Shown here one piece after another: positions 1 through 12,192 of a DNA stretch of 64,000 bases; within the stretch, counting starts at the first letter, position 1, and each line of letters starts with the position of its first letter. The stretch is from Diabrotica undecimpunctata. Lineage: Eukaryota; Arthropoda; Insecta; Coleoptera; Chrysomelidae. Location of the stretch: positions 70,162,141 through 70,226,140 of the forward strand of contig NC_092809.1 of NCBI RefSeq assembly GCF_040954645.1, read 5' to 3'. A program made the translations under genes and the position numbers. Under the pieces are notes generated by a model. It saw only the letters and a program-made list of their open reading frames with translations. It searched no databases and was not told the DNA's origin.

Positions 1-600
1 ACATGTTTTGTACTTTCTCTAAGAATATGCTATGATATGAAGCATTATCTATTATAATTATTAGGGATGGTTCAGACAAATTTTTTAATAGTTGATTTTC
101 AAACCACGATAAAAAATTTGCTTAATTAATTTCTTCATGGTGGTCCGTTATAGCTGATTTAGAGGAAAATATAGCCTCTGCACCCTTAATAAAGCCATTT
201 TTATTACCAGCATGAAGAATAATATACCTACAAAAAAAAATATTTCAACACCTTTATGTTTTCAATATGATTACGGTTATATAGAATGATAAATATAAAT
301 ATATTACGGTTTTTCATCAGTTTTAATAGATTTTACAAATATTTTATTCTCATCTTGCCATAAGCGACATATAGATCTATATATCAAGTTTCATCTATAA
401 AAACAAACTTGTACAGTTCTTCATGTTTATATTTTTTATATAATCTCAAAGATTCCTCTCTTTACAGCTTTCTGAGATTGTTTAATCAGTCCTCGCCTTG
501 GATCATCTTTTAGCCATTTAAAACTACTGTCTTTTAGTACCATATTGAGTAATATACGATAACCAGTAAACAGATTTTTTTCCTTCAATTGAATTCATAG
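1..600 (-). pseudogene. DDE_3 (IS630/Tc1-like) transposase fragment, runs off left edge
   Basis: Reading from about 600 down to 1, the minus strand encodes pieces of a DDE_3-type transposase. A block reading FVFIDET near 395-415 fits the first catalytic Asp. After an apparent intron (acceptor TTTTTTTTTGTAG near 231-243) comes ILHAGNKNGF, KGAEAIF and TDHHEEIN, then LIIIDNASYHS (about 25-60), which holds the second catalytic Asp. This order is known from insect DDE superfamily endonucleases. Stops and frameshifts break the frame, including a TAA right after HHEEIN, and the catalytic Glu region lies outside the window. The N-terminal part above 600 is not recognisable. Confidence 0.7.
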
Positions 601-1795
601 ATGGGTTAAAGTCACATAAGTGACAAAAGGAAGAGTTGCAATTCTGACTTTTGGCTTCCCAGACAAAAACGAGTATTGGTAGATAAGATTGTAGTGTTGA
701 TAACTCACTTTGTGAAAAATTTGCACTTATGTCACTGTTTCCCTAAAGTGCAATATATTAAAAATATTAATTGTTTTTTATGTAATTCACTCGATAGTTT
801 TGTATTTCTCAACATTAGCTAATATTAAATCTTCTTAATAATATTAACTTTGTTGTTGTGACTTTTTTTAAATTTATTTATTACCGTTCTATATTTATGT
901 TTATACTCGTAATAGTCGGTATGAGGTTCAAGCTGTTTAATGTTAAGTTCATCAATCTCCTTAATAGTGAAAAAGAATAAACACTTCAATAAAAAAGAGT
1001 GTGTGTACTTATTATCCACTTATAAGTCATACTTCTATTATATGATTTCAAGGAAATAAATATATTTTAAACAGTTTATTTGTATTTTTTTAAATATTAA
1101 AATAATTTTATTACTTACTATTTTACAAAAGAGTCCATAAAATAATACCAAAAATTTAAAAAAAGTAAGGCAACAACACGAGGTGTTCCACAGCTTGTAC
1201 GTGGCTCTGTAGCGGTTACCCATCCAAAACAAAACCGCGTTCGACACGGCTGCTATGTGACAGTAGAATGAAATTGATACAAAACTAATTGTTTTTTATC
1301 AGATTGTACAAATAATATTAAAATTACTTTTTAATCTTCTTTTCATCATATTTTTATTAATTTTATTCATGACGAATACTAATCCAAATACACAAAAATT
1401 ATAATAAGTAATGATATTTACTAAATTTAATTTTATAAAATACATCCACCGGGATAATAGCCATTTCGTAATTATTATATTGACAGTAGTAGGTATTAAT
1501 GATAATTATCTACACATCGACGCACGTTTCATTTAATATTTTGATTTAACTTGTTTGAAAATGAATCATGACGCACGAGAAAAGATAGAGTGGACGTACT
1601 ATATGTAACAAACCATTCTCTCTATGACGGTGACGTCTATGGGGGTATGAGAGACGAAATACCCATTTTCATCTAGCAGATGTCAAGTGGTCCAATGTTT
1701 TTAGGTGATCAAAGAAGTGTTTGTTATATGATACCAAAAACTTGATTTTGTTAGTTATTTTTCAAGATAATTAAGTTTTAACCATTAATAAAGAA
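601..1795. other. AT-rich stretch without a recognisable gene
   Basis: No ORF with a recognisable domain. The proximal part may be the decayed 5' half of the minus-strand transposase at 1-600. Short ORFs here look like chance. Confidence 0.5.
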
Positions 1796-2036
1796 ACATA
1801 AATATTTATCCATGTTTATAAATTTCTTGTAACAAAAACATAAAAATCCATGAGAAAAAGTAAATTCATGCTATATATTTGAAATATATAGCATGAATTT
1901 ACTTTTCCTCGGAGATTGTTAGGATTTTTGTTACAAGAAATTTGGAGACATATATATTTATTTATGTTTATGAATTTATTGTAACAAAAACCCTAAAAAT
2001 CTCTGAGAAAAAGTAAATTCATGCTATAATTATTAT
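1796..2036. repeat. Three-copy repeat, two direct and one inverted, forming a hairpin
   Basis: A unit of about 75-80 bp occurs three times. Copy 1 (about 1796-1880, plus) and copy 2 (about 1884-1965, minus) are head to head around the palindromic centre ATATATTTGAAATATATA. Copy 3 (about 1963-2033, plus) follows at once. Shared blocks are TTCTTGTAACAAAAAC, AAAATC...GAGAAAAAGTAAATTC and ATGCTATA. It looks like a small non-autonomous foldback element or a rearranged miniature element. No coding capacity. Confidence 0.75.
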
Positions 2037-2381
2037 TTATAATGTCACAGTATCTTATTTTTTGCCTAATTATTGATTTTATTTTATTGATTTTATAATC
2101 ATTTCGTATTATTTTGTTAAAATGTTACTAATTGTTTATGTATATGCTGTTGATATAAAAAATATATATTTTTTATAATCAGAATGTATTCCTTTTTGAT
2201 ATTCATTAATTGTAAAAAAACAATAAGCCAATACTATTGGTGTAGATCTGCACCCCATTCGGTATTTAATGTAAGTTTTTGACTATGAGTTTATGAAGGT
2301 TAAAATGATGACTCAAACTAAGAAAAAAACATTTTTATTTTTGTATGTGCAAAGTATTAATTAACAACATATACAATCGAG
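2037..2381. other. Flank without a recognisable feature
   Basis: AT-rich sequence between the triple repeat and the left end of the next transposon. Nothing recognised. Confidence 0.5.
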
Positions 2382-2388
2382 GAGTCAG

Positions 2389-2587
2389 GGGGAAAAACAA
2401 TCATAGTCCACTGGGTCGAAATTGAGATGACAAAGTTTTCTAGTGATGAATACATATTACTTTCGGATGGTACTGAGTAAAATGGAAAAATAATTACCGT
2501 CCTTTTATTATAAATGCTAAATGAAACGGTGTACTAGGGAAGAACCATCATAGTCCGCGCACTACGAGGGAATAACCGTCAGGGTCC
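2389..2587 (+). repeat. Subterminal repeats related to the transposon end
   Basis: Three copies of a motif close to GGGAARAACCATCATAGTCC lie near the left end: the tip itself (about 2389-2410), 2537-2556, and a weaker one at 2568-2587. A fourth is near the right end at 7151-7171, and the right tip (reverse strand from about 7402) starts the same way. Repeated subterminal motifs of this kind are usual transposase-binding sites in DNA transposons; that role here is inferred. Confidence 0.6.
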
Positions 2588-3255
2588 GAAGGCTCCCTCT
2601 CTGCATCAACAGGTCGGGTGCAGCATTTCTGTGATTCTCTTTCTTAGTTTAGCGACTTTATTGGTGTGTTCTAATTTGCCTAGAATTATTTGCCTAGATT
2701 TTATTTGAACAATAGTAAAATAGTGAGTACATACTCATTAAAATGGAAAGTAGTGGTAGCGATTGTTGTGATGGAGATGTGGAGACTACTACTAAAAAAG
2801 CAGAAAAACAGGCCGTATTCGTGACGGTATGAATTTCTGAGATCCTCCACTCATGAGATCAGGAGTGGCCCTGATGAAGACATTCGTGATATGCAAGTAT
2901 GTTTCAAAGCATTCTTATCCATTCATGGAATATCTGCTTTCCGGGTGCAAAGGATTCAAGAATTACTGGCCTCAACTGGCACTGTACCATTAGACGCTAG
3001 AGTAAACACGAAAATAGGCCCCACAAAATTTTTGAAGTCAAAGTGACAGAATTAATTTGATTTATTGAAGAAAATCGCAAGAAAATTTATCTCCCTAAAA
3101 AACTCAACATAACTAAGTTACGTTTTATGTACTTTTGCCAAATTTTTGAAACATTGCATTCGGTTTTCCCAGAAAAGACATCTGTAGCTACTGTGATCCT
3201 ATAAAAGCGGAAATATCTGCCCTTTCGCCGAAATTAGATGCCAACAATGATGAAT

Positions 3256-6150
3256 AGACTTCGGCAAATATGCATATTGCATATTTTGCATATTGTGCAT
3301 ATTTTATGCAAATATTTCATATTTTGGCATATTTGTATAAAAGTTTGCATAAAGTGCATAAAAGTTCAGATTTTTATACTGTATTTGAAAATTTTTAAAC
3401 ATACCAATTTATTTCAATTCTTGTATAAAATTTTGTAGTCATTTTAATCAAGAAATGATCTAAGTACGTAATCTCTACAGGTGCAAAACATTTACAATTT
3501 CAAAGAAGATCAATTTAAGTAGCCCTCAACATTCTTAGGAAGTCTCGGTCACTGAGGCATTCAGTTATTGGATAATCGCTAAGGGTTCGCTCATTTGCAT
3601 TTTATGATCTAATCCCCAAATCTATCTACAATTTATTGTATCTTAACAGCAGGTAAACGGCTAATAGTTTTGTTCCTAATTTAGGGATTTTCCAAAATCT
3701 CCCAGTTTATTGAATTAGGTACCTAAACATTTCTAATTTGATGCTCAGATTTGTAAATCATTTTTGTTTTGATATTCAAAGCGTAAACACTCGTTGTGCG
3801 TAACAAAAAGGAAGATTGTGATTTTATAATGCCTAAAACAACCAGTGCTCCAACTTGGATTAAACCTTATAAAGAGCTGTCTATGGATATGGGAAAAATC
3901 TACTGTTCAGTCTGTGGCAAAATTGTAAGTATCTAATATTTTCTATTAAATATCTAATATTTCATACATACAGGGTGTTTCCAAATGACACTTACAACGT
4001 TTGACTGTAGATACTTCTCGAAAAATTGAACAAAACGACGTAGTTAATGAGGGGTCAAACTTATTTACTTTTCGAGATACAGGGTGTTAAAATTAAAAAA
4101 AATTAAATTCTTTTAGTTAATAACAACAATAACTTTAAAACCAATAAACGTATTTACTTGAAATTTAGTACTCGTAGGTTGTTTTTAAATGAAAAATAGC
4201 TTCCTTTAGTGAGAAAAAATTGTCCATGGTACAATACAATGGTGTGTATTTAGAAAAATTTTTCACCTTTACTTTTTTTTATGAAGTCAGCTATTCTAAA
4301 ACACAATTATTTTTATTGTAATTGAATTAACAAAAAAAAAACTTTTGTTGAATTTTAAAATAAGTTATATGATGTACTAATGGTTAGTAACAAAAACTAA
4401 TTTGTGGATTAATACTGCATTTAAAACACTTAGCGAGTGTTTTTTTTTCCAAACCAGTAATTTGATTAACCAAAAACACCTTGTATATTTTTATATTTTA
4501 AAGGTTGGGTTAAAATAAAGGCTTTTATTTTTATTTATAGATAGCATGTAAGAAGAAATTTCAGATAGACCAAGATGTGAGAACTGCTTCACACATTGCA
4601 AAAAAAGGAAAAATAGGAGGAAAACATCAAACTTCAATGGCTAAATGTTTCCAATCTACTTCAAAAAAATTAGATGAGCAAGAAACTTTTAATGAAGACT
4701 TGTGTCGCGCATTAGTGTCTGCAAACATACCGCTTTCAAAATTAGCAAATGTAAATTTTAGTTCGTTTCTAAAAAAATATTGCAAACTTAATGTTCCAAG
4801 TGATCGGTCTCTAAGAAGAAATAATGTGAACGGGCTATACTCGTCGGTGTTAATTAATATTAAGGAAGAAATTGCAGATAATTATTTTTACATATCTGTA
4901 GACGAAACCACTGATTTTTCAGGAAAGTATATTGCTCATTTATTGATTGGTGTTCTTAAAGAAGATACCTTACCAAAATCTCATCTTATTTCATGCCAGC
5001 AACTTGAGAAAACAAATGCTTTAACAATTTCGCGTTTTATACAAGAAACATTAGCAACTTTTTTTCTTCCGACAACTATTCCTTCTAATAAATTACTGCT
5101 TATTTTATCGGATCCTGCTCCTTATATGGTGAAAGCAGGACAAAATTTAAAAATATTTTTCCCAGATTTAATACATGTTACTTGTGTAGCGCATGGATTA
5201 AACAGAGTTGCAGAGGAAATACGAAAAAAGTTTCCTCTTGTAAATACAATGATATCCAGTGTCAAAAAAGTATTTCTTAAATCTCCTATAAGAATTCAAC
5301 TTTATAAAGAAATGCTACCTAACATTCCTCTTCCACCACAACCTATTTTAACGCGATGGGGAACATGGTTAGAAGCAGCTAATTTTTATGCAGATCATTT
5401 TGTTAAAATAAAGAACATAATTGATACGTTAACAGATGAACGTTCCCAATCTCTTTTGGATTCTTAACAAACTTTTCAGAGTAACTTGCTTTAACAAGAA
5501 CTTTCATTTATAAAATCAAATTTTAGTTTTGTTCAAAAAACAATTACTCAGATAGAATCACAAAAACTGTCATTGTTCGAAAGTACAGCATTAATAAAAG
5601 AATTTGCGTCATGTTGTCGGAACGTTAGAGGTAATATTGGAAAAGATATTTTAAAAAAATTTGAAGCTACTATGGAAAAAAATAAAGGTTACCATATTCT
5701 TTCTGAAGTATTCAGTGTTCTAGCTGGAAATATCTCGGAAACAATTAATTTAGAACCAAATGTTTTGGTTAGTTTGAAAAATGCTCCCGTTACATCAGTT
5801 GATGTTGAACGAAGTTTTTCCATATATAAATATATGTACTCAGACAGAAGCCACAAGTTTTTGTTAGAAAATTTTGAACACCACTTGGTCATTTATTGTT
5901 ACCATAATTCTAAATAAATTTATTCATACTTAAAAATGATGTAGTTACTTAAAATAAATGGTAAATCTTAATGAATACTAGGAAATATTTAGTTATGTAC
6001 ACTTTTTTTTTAAATAAAATTGTTACTATTTTACGATTTTTTTATTTATTTGTATGCATATTTTGTAAAATATTTGCATATTTTCGGGTAAACACGTGCA
6101 TATTTATGCGCATATTTTCTACATTTTTATTTGCATATTTGCCGAAGTCT
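3256..6150 (+). mobile_element. hAT transposon with TIRs and 9-bp target duplication
   Basis: The element starts with AGACTTCGGCAAATAT at 3256 and ends with its inverted copy ATATTTGCCGAAGTCT at 6150. Both sides carry ATGATGAAT (3247-3255 and 6151-6159), a target duplication of 8-9 bp as expected for hAT. Both ends are rich in GCATATTT-like motifs in alternating orientation (about 3265-3350 and 6050-6140), likely subterminal binding sites. The inside carries one two-exon transposase gene on the plus strand. Confidence 0.9.
3829..5917 (+). pseudogene. hAT transposase, CGGBP1-like type, two nonsense codons
   Basis: Exon 1 is 3829-3924 (32 codons, MPKTTSAPTWIKPYKEL), ending in CSVCGK before a GTAAGT donor. 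Exon 2 starts at 4541 after TTATTTATAG, in phase, with IACKKKFQIDQ and ASHIAKKGK. Together they form a BED-like zinc finger of the kind found in CGGBP1-related hAT transposases. The catalytic core follows: ISVDETTD (about 4890-4915), a region around ILSDPAPYMVKAG, and VTCVAHGLNRVAEEIR. The C-terminal hAT dimerisation domain is at 5770-5917 (APVTSVDVERSFSIYKYM). The frame is open except for TAA at 5465-5467 and a second TAA at about 5492, with no frameshift, so decay is slight. CGGBP1 is itself a domesticated hAT-derived protein. Confidence 0.85.
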
Positions 6151-7546
6151 ATGATGAATATAAAACCCAAATCTTGAAGAAATTACAAGAAAAAAAAACA
6201 ACGAGAAAAAAGCAATTGATACCGAAGCCATAACCATAGACTTTCAAAAAAATTTACCAACCCTTAATGTGATCTCAAACGATGTCTACTATAAACGGCA
6301 ACTTAATTTTATAAGCTTTAATGTACATGTATTGACTGATTCTATCTCTGTTTTCTATACTGATGACGAATCGGTAGCAAAAAATGGGGCTGACGATGTG
6401 TGTTTGATAATTCAACACTGTTTGTATAACGTACTGTCATCTCAGATTCAACATTTGATAATATTTTGCGACTCTTTTGGAGAGAAAATTAAAAATTAAA
6501 CAGTTATTCGGTTCCTTCATTATCTAGTTTAGACAAATGGACGATTTGGGTTTTGTGAAAATAATTTTTCTTATCAGAGGACATTCCTATTTAGAGTGCG
6601 ACCAGGACATGAGTTTAATTAATGACAAAGCTTATACGGAAACTCCGGATGATTGGAGATAACTCCTCCGCAACAGCAGAGTGAAACCGAAACCGTAAAC
6701 CGTTCTAAGTGGTGGACTGTGGTAAAGATATCAAATTTGTGAATTGGACTAAGCATTTCTCTAACAAGTACCCCAAAAAATGCCCAATGCCTACAAGACC
6801 TATTTGAGTGTTGGAAATCAGGAAAAATGGCCCTCAACTTATCTTTCATAAGAATACCTGTTCTGGGATATTTGCAAGCTCGCTGTTTGAACGCGAAGTT
6901 AAACGAAACCTGAAAAGAAATTTAAGGAAAGCTCATAATATCACAACTCCGGAAGTTACTAAATACAATCATCCCGAAGCATTGTACAACGGCCAGTTCC
7001 GGTAAAAGCCACGAAGTTACAAGATATTATCCACTTGACCAAATATTTCTTCAAATATATTAAGCAAGTTCTACACTGCTTTACAAGATACTGGACAGGG
7101 GGAAAGTTCGGAGGAAGAAACATTTTGTGGCGCAGAAGCTTGAAGGTACTGGGGAAGAACTTTCATGGTCCACACTTTCATGGTCCTTTCATGGCCGGCA
7201 CAATCAATTTTTTGTATGATGTTTCGCAAATAAAATAATTTTTTGTCTTCTCTTGATTTTTTTTTTTTTGGAAACATGTCAACGTACTACTGAAAAAATA
7301 TACCGATTTATACGGTTGAATTAAAAGAATTTGTTTTAATTTGAAACATTAGATATCGAGTTCCATGAAAACTGGTTTTGCCAACTCAGATGGTTTTTTC
7401 CCTGACTCATCAATTATATAAAACTATGCAAATACTTTTACTACTACAAGGAAAAATATAATAAAACATAACAATATAATCAATATAACATAAAAAGTTA
7501 AAAATATGTCCTGAATATCTCTACATCTACAAAAAAAATTTCTGGA

Positions 7547-9417
7547 TCAATTATCTAAAAGTTCTACGTTTTCTACTACGTTTGTGGCTCTATAATTATT
7601 GTTTTTAAATAAAACATAACCAATTAGTAAAGCTATCAGGCATAGTAGTATTATAAAAACAGTATTAATAGAAAGAACTGCTACCATTTTGTTATATCCA
7701 TTAGTTTCAGTGTTGATTAATTTTCGGGATCCAAAATATTTGTTTTTGTCTCCTGGGAATGACTTAATTTATCTATATATCTATACAATTTTGCATTCTC
7801 TTCATTGACTACGTTCACGATTTTTTTCTGATTTTCTATAAATTCCCTAAAAGGAGTAGTGAAGTTTTGGGTATTTTTTATATTGTCTTCTAAATACTTG
7901 TCAGTTAAGGATTTATTTGAACTTATGTTTTTGGAATATCCCACATTTTTTGCTTTTTCTGAAGAATAGATATGTTCAAGCACTTTGTACAAACTGCTAT
8001 TTTTTATTTCATCAAAATAATCTTTCAGAGTGTCGTTATCAGTTTTATTAAGAGTTTTTGGTACGGGGGCAATCTCTGGTGTATCTAAACAAGAGATTCC
8101 ATGGACGTTGGTGCTATTTCGTAAATTATTGTGTAATATTTTAACATTGGAAGATTTTAGCTGTCGAACAACATTAACAACATTGTCACAAGATAGATTA
8201 TTATTATCAAAAAATATTTGCTTCAGTGTTGGAAAATATGTTTTGAGTTGATCAAAATTTATATCTTGAATATGATTATTTTGTACGAAAAGTTGGTCTA
8301 GATTCTTCAAAGAATGTAAAGAGGTACTTATAGTATATAAATTGTTATTGGAAATATCGAGATAAATTAAAGTATCTAAGCTATCAAAGGTACCGAACTT
8401 AAAATCTTTTAAATTATTATATGAAATATTCAGGTAGTGTAAATTTGACATGTTGTAGAACACTCCCGGTGACAGTGAACTCAGATTATTATGGTTTAAG
8501 TTTAGATGTTGCAACGTAAAAGCTTCTCCAAAATAAAAGTCATCTATTCTACTAATATTATTATAACTGACATCGAAGTAAGCTAACTCATTACTTTTTG
8601 AGGTACAAAATGTCGAAGAAAGATTTTTTAAATGGTTGTTTTTTAAACTAAGGGTGGTAAAGAGATGTGGACAAAAATTTAGCTCATTCAGCTCATTATT
8701 ATTTAAAAATAGACTCTTTATCGTAATTTTTATATCTACTGTTAGGTGTGATATTCTGTTAAAATCTAAATTTAGTGCATCCATCGAGTCAATATTAGGA
8801 TCTAAAACGTTATAGGAAAACGTCATTAACTTATTGTTTGACAAATTTAGTGTTTTTAAATTTGTCATCCCACTAAAGGACTGAGCTTCCAACTTTGAGA
8901 TTTGATTAAACGATAAATCTAGAGTGTTTAGATTATCCAACGAATTAAACACACCTAAGCCGATCTCAGATAAACGATTATTTGACAGATAAATTGCAAC
9001 TAACGATCGTTGAACAAAAGCACCAGGAGAAAGTTTTAAAATATTTAAATTTCTTAATATAAGTTTGGAAATAGTTTTAGCATTTACAAAAGATGATGGA
9101 GGTATTTCAGAGAGATTTGATGACAAAATTGTAAGTGTTTGTATGCAGTTATTACAAGAACCCTTTACGATATAATGTAAAGGTAATATGACATTTTTGC
9201 AGGTTATATCTATTCCAGTGACAGTTTCCTCTCTTTGCCCAAGAACACGAATCATTCTCCATGGTTGTCGCGGATCTCTCTCGTTATGCTCCGGTATCCA
9301 CTTTATTGTTTTGTTGTATTCTTCGTTGCAGTCTTCTGTACATATAATTTCCATAGCATAAAAGTAGATCATAACGTACAGGAAAAGACACTTCCTAGAA
9401 ATAAAATAAAATTTCAT
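7547..9417 (-). CDS. LRR transmembrane receptor-like protein 1 (one frameshift near C-terminus)
   Basis: An open frame runs from ATG 9417 (MKFYFISRKCLFLYVMIYFY, a signal peptide) to a TAA at 7717. An in-frame ATG at 9471 gives 18 more residues but a poorer leader. After a Cys-containing N-terminal cap (CKNVILPLH, CNNCIQTL) come about a dozen 24-residue LRRs, for example NLNTLDLSFNQISKLEAQSF, then a cap with NLSCDNVV and NVHGISC and a polar stalk. The ORF ends after ILDPEN, but another frame continues with NGYNKMVAVLSINTVFIIL, a membrane helix and a short tail to a TGA at 7547-7549. The paralogue at 34100-36025 has the matching EYEKIMVLLSINTFLFIF, so one base is probably missing near 7722, in an A-run. 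Either an assembly slip or a real break that would release a soluble ectodomain. Ligand unknown. Confidence 0.8.
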
Positions 9418-9471
9418 CAATGACAATTTTTGACAAAAGCTAAAAAATATATAATTACAAAATATACACAA

Positions 9472-9899
9472 ATATATAAATGTGAAGAAAATATTGATAA
9501 AGATTAGTTTGAATTTAAACGTGGTTTCGGTATAAAAGAAGTGTACTTTATCGATTGAGAAAAAGCATTTTGACTACGCTGAACATAAAAAGTTTTATTG
9601 TCATTATCATTGTATCATATTAAATTATTATTTTAAACTGTAAAGTCTACATGGATTGTAAATTCTGGTTTTTATTTATTTAGAATATGGCATATAATCT
9701 GTAACAGTATAAACGTCACATGTTTGTTATTTTTCATTAAATAATTATTTTATGTTAATTTCTTCCGATTTTATTGATTTATTAACTCTTAAACTGACAA
9801 ATGTGATAAAAAAAATAACAGTCAATAACAGTCAATAATTAATATGGTCACAACATCATCAATAAACTCATTCATAGAAGACGTTTTAAAACCCTACAA
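9472..9899. other. 5' flank of the LRR gene
   Basis: AT-rich, probably upstream sequence or 5' UTR of the minus-strand LRR gene. A TATAAAAG box on the plus strand (about 9531) faces away from that gene. No gene recognised. Confidence 0.4.
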
Positions 9900-10120
9900 G
9901 AGACTGCGTTCAACAGAGACCTTACCACTAACCCAAATTACGTTTTACTTCCACATCATCATAAGAGTCTTTCTGGAGATATTCGACTATAAGATCTTGA
10001 AATTCTCAAAAAAAACAGAGAAGTCCAAATTGTGTTAATCGACATGTTTCATTCAATTGACACTTCCTTCCTCACCATCGCCAACTATTCTCATGACCTA
10101 TATCCTCAACATCTACTGTT
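9900..10120 (+). pseudogene. Coding-like fragment, probably of a retroelement
   Basis: One frame is open for some 70 codons apart from one TAA: it reads ETAFNRDLTTNPNYVLLPHH near the start and IVLIDMFHSIDTSFL further on. I do not recognise the protein. It lies in C-rich, G-poor plus-strand sequence like the retroelement ORF1 at 12530, so it may belong to the same kind of element. Confidence 0.3.
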
Positions 10121-10723
10121 ATATCAAAATTTACACTAATTTCTCTCCTTTTGTCATTTATTCATTTTTTTCAACCAACTCCAAATCACTCTTTCTTAAC
10201 TTATCTAACTTTTTCATCATTCCCCACTTCTTTCTAGTATTCTAAACTTTACCTCTGACCCTTGTGCATAATGTTTTCATCCACCATTGCTACATAATTA
10301 AATTGAGATTAGACACTTATATTCCCCCTCCATAACTATTCACAATCACACAATAATTTAATCCCTCGCTTATATACATCCCCTTACATTCACATACCCA
10401 GATAATTTCATGGTCCATCTAAAGCCAAGCCACACATCTGAATCTCCTCTTATCAATCACAACACTTTAATAACGTCTTGTTCAGTTAATTTTTCCTATC
10501 ACAACAACAATAAAACATAACAAATCATAACTCTAAACAAATAGATTCACCCTATACTCATCAGTTTAGTCAATCTTCAAGAATCTGTCAACACATATTC
10601 AACAAAATTTTTAATCAACTCTTGCCATTTCCACACATTCATAAACTTATAACTTAGACACCCAAAAATCTTTTAGGATCCAAATGTAATAATTTATCAT
10701 ATAGGATCTTTTTACCTAAGTTA

Positions 10724-10728
<5 letters not shown>

Positions 10729-10772
<44 letters not shown>
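10729..10772. repeat. (TA)n microsatellite
   Basis: About 22 almost uninterrupted TA units. Confidence 0.95.
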
Positions 10773-10776
<4 letters not shown>

Positions 10777-12148
10777 ATGATGTATTGTTTGTTTGAATGA
10801 TGAGCAATGAGTATTTTAATAATATAGGGTTTTTATCGCGGTTCTCAAAGAATTAGTTTGTAAGTACTTTTTTAAATTATCTTTATTATAACTATTATGA
10901 CACACACATATATATCTAACCTAGCCAATGTAAATTTAAAATAAACTATCTTTAAATTGATATTCTTATAAAACTAATTAAATTCTATAGACAATGTAAA
11001 ATTTAAACAAACTATCTTCAAAATTGAAATTGTTATGACACTAACTAAATTGTATTAACAAAATTTTGTACCTTTCTTTCACTGAATGCCTAAATGAACT
11101 GTTTTCCACTATATATATTCTAATCGCCACTGAATGTCTTCGTACTTCGGTTATCCTTGTTTTTGTGAAATTACTTTTTCCAATTATCAGCTTCTACCAA
11201 TTTAAGATATATTTTTCTTCACCAGCATTTACAAACCACCAAGCAAACCAGCAAAACAGCATTTATATTTATTCTTCTTTTCAATATACCAATATCCAAT
11301 TATTATAAGTTGATTTATACTAATCTCCAATCATAATATAATTTTAATTCCTTCCAATATTCTTCTAATATACTTTTATAATCTTCAATAATTATTTGTG
11401 TATAATTCTAAATGTTTATAATTTTTAGTCTTCATTTAACTCACTATATTAAACAATTGGACTATTTGTAACTGATTGACTGTCTTGAAAATTCTGAACA
11501 ATTGACTTCACTAACTAAATGAGTCTATCTTCTACTAACTTTCATAATAAACTGGACTCATAGTATTTTTTTTTCATATTTCATAATTCATCATATTTTT
11601 TCTGTTCTAGAATCATCTGGCAATAAATCATGTTCCATTTGTTCTATTACTTCTATATGGATGTTCTCGAAAAAAGTACCTATATGTTCGTTCCACAGAC
11701 ATAACCATTATTTCGAGAATGTTCGACCGTAAACAATGGTCAAATTCTGCATTCTGGAGAATTCGTTAATTTTCTATTGATAATTTTGTTGACATTTAGG
11801 CTTTTCAGATCAGAATAAACATTTAAATCATTAAATATATATAAATTAAACATTTTAAACTAACATTATTATTATAACCCCACTTTATAATTCGCAAATT
11901 ATTAATTCCTGTCTGTCAATTTAAAGAGTATTTTTGGTTGCCTAGTCACATGGCTCACTTAAATATATCTACAAAATTATAATTACTAAAATACAACTTT
12001 TTACAATTATTATATGCTAATTTCTTAAAAATGCCCTCACATAAATAATTTTTATTAAATTCTCTAGTATATAACTTATTAAAATAACCAAATATCTAAT
12101 ATTATCTAATGTGTAACTTATAAATTAATTTTTTAAATAATATCATTT

Positions 12149-12150
<2 letters not shown>

Positions 12151-12191
<41 letters not shown>
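12151..12191. repeat. (TA)n microsatellite
   Basis: About 20 uninterrupted AT units. Confidence 0.95.

Positions 12192-12192
<1 letters not shown>

Larger units (their letters stand above)
2743..7005 (+). pseudogene. Transposase-like protein of the unclassified family (interrupted)
   Basis: An ATG at 2743 starts MESSGSDCCDGDVETTT but soon meets a stop. Recognisable blocks follow: VCFKAFLSIHGIS (about 2898-2940), VTELI, then PIKAEISALSPKLDANN just before 3255. The hAT element interrupts there. The protein resumes at 6151 with AITIDFQKNLPTLNV, VYYKRQLNFISFNVHVL, the acidic TDDESVAKNGADDV, HLIIFCDSFG and DQDMSLINDKAYTETPDDWR. It ends with NKYPKKCPMPTRPI and PQLIFHKNTCSGIFASS near 6900. Several stops and one or more frameshifts lie between these blocks. 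In relatives the DSCGGQNKN region follows the HLIIF strand; here the Gly pair is altered. Probably the element's own transposase, now dead. Confidence 0.65.
2382..7408 (+). mobile_element. Unclassified insect DNA transposon, split by a hAT insertion
   Basis: The ends look like inverted repeats: GAGTCAGGGGGAAAAAC on the left (2382) and, on the other strand, GAGTCAGGGAAAAAACCATC on the right (7408). Between them lies an ORF family that I know as a very common repetitive protein of insect genomes, with no superfamily name I can assign. A hAT element at 3256-6150 splits it. Without that insert the element would be about 2.1 kb. The terminal motif recurs inside the ends. No clear target-site duplication was found. 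A second member of this protein family is at 18328-21843. Confidence 0.6.

Noticed and set aside
9531..9538. TATAAAAG box as the promoter of LRR gene 1
   Set aside because: It is on the plus strand and points away from that minus-strand gene.
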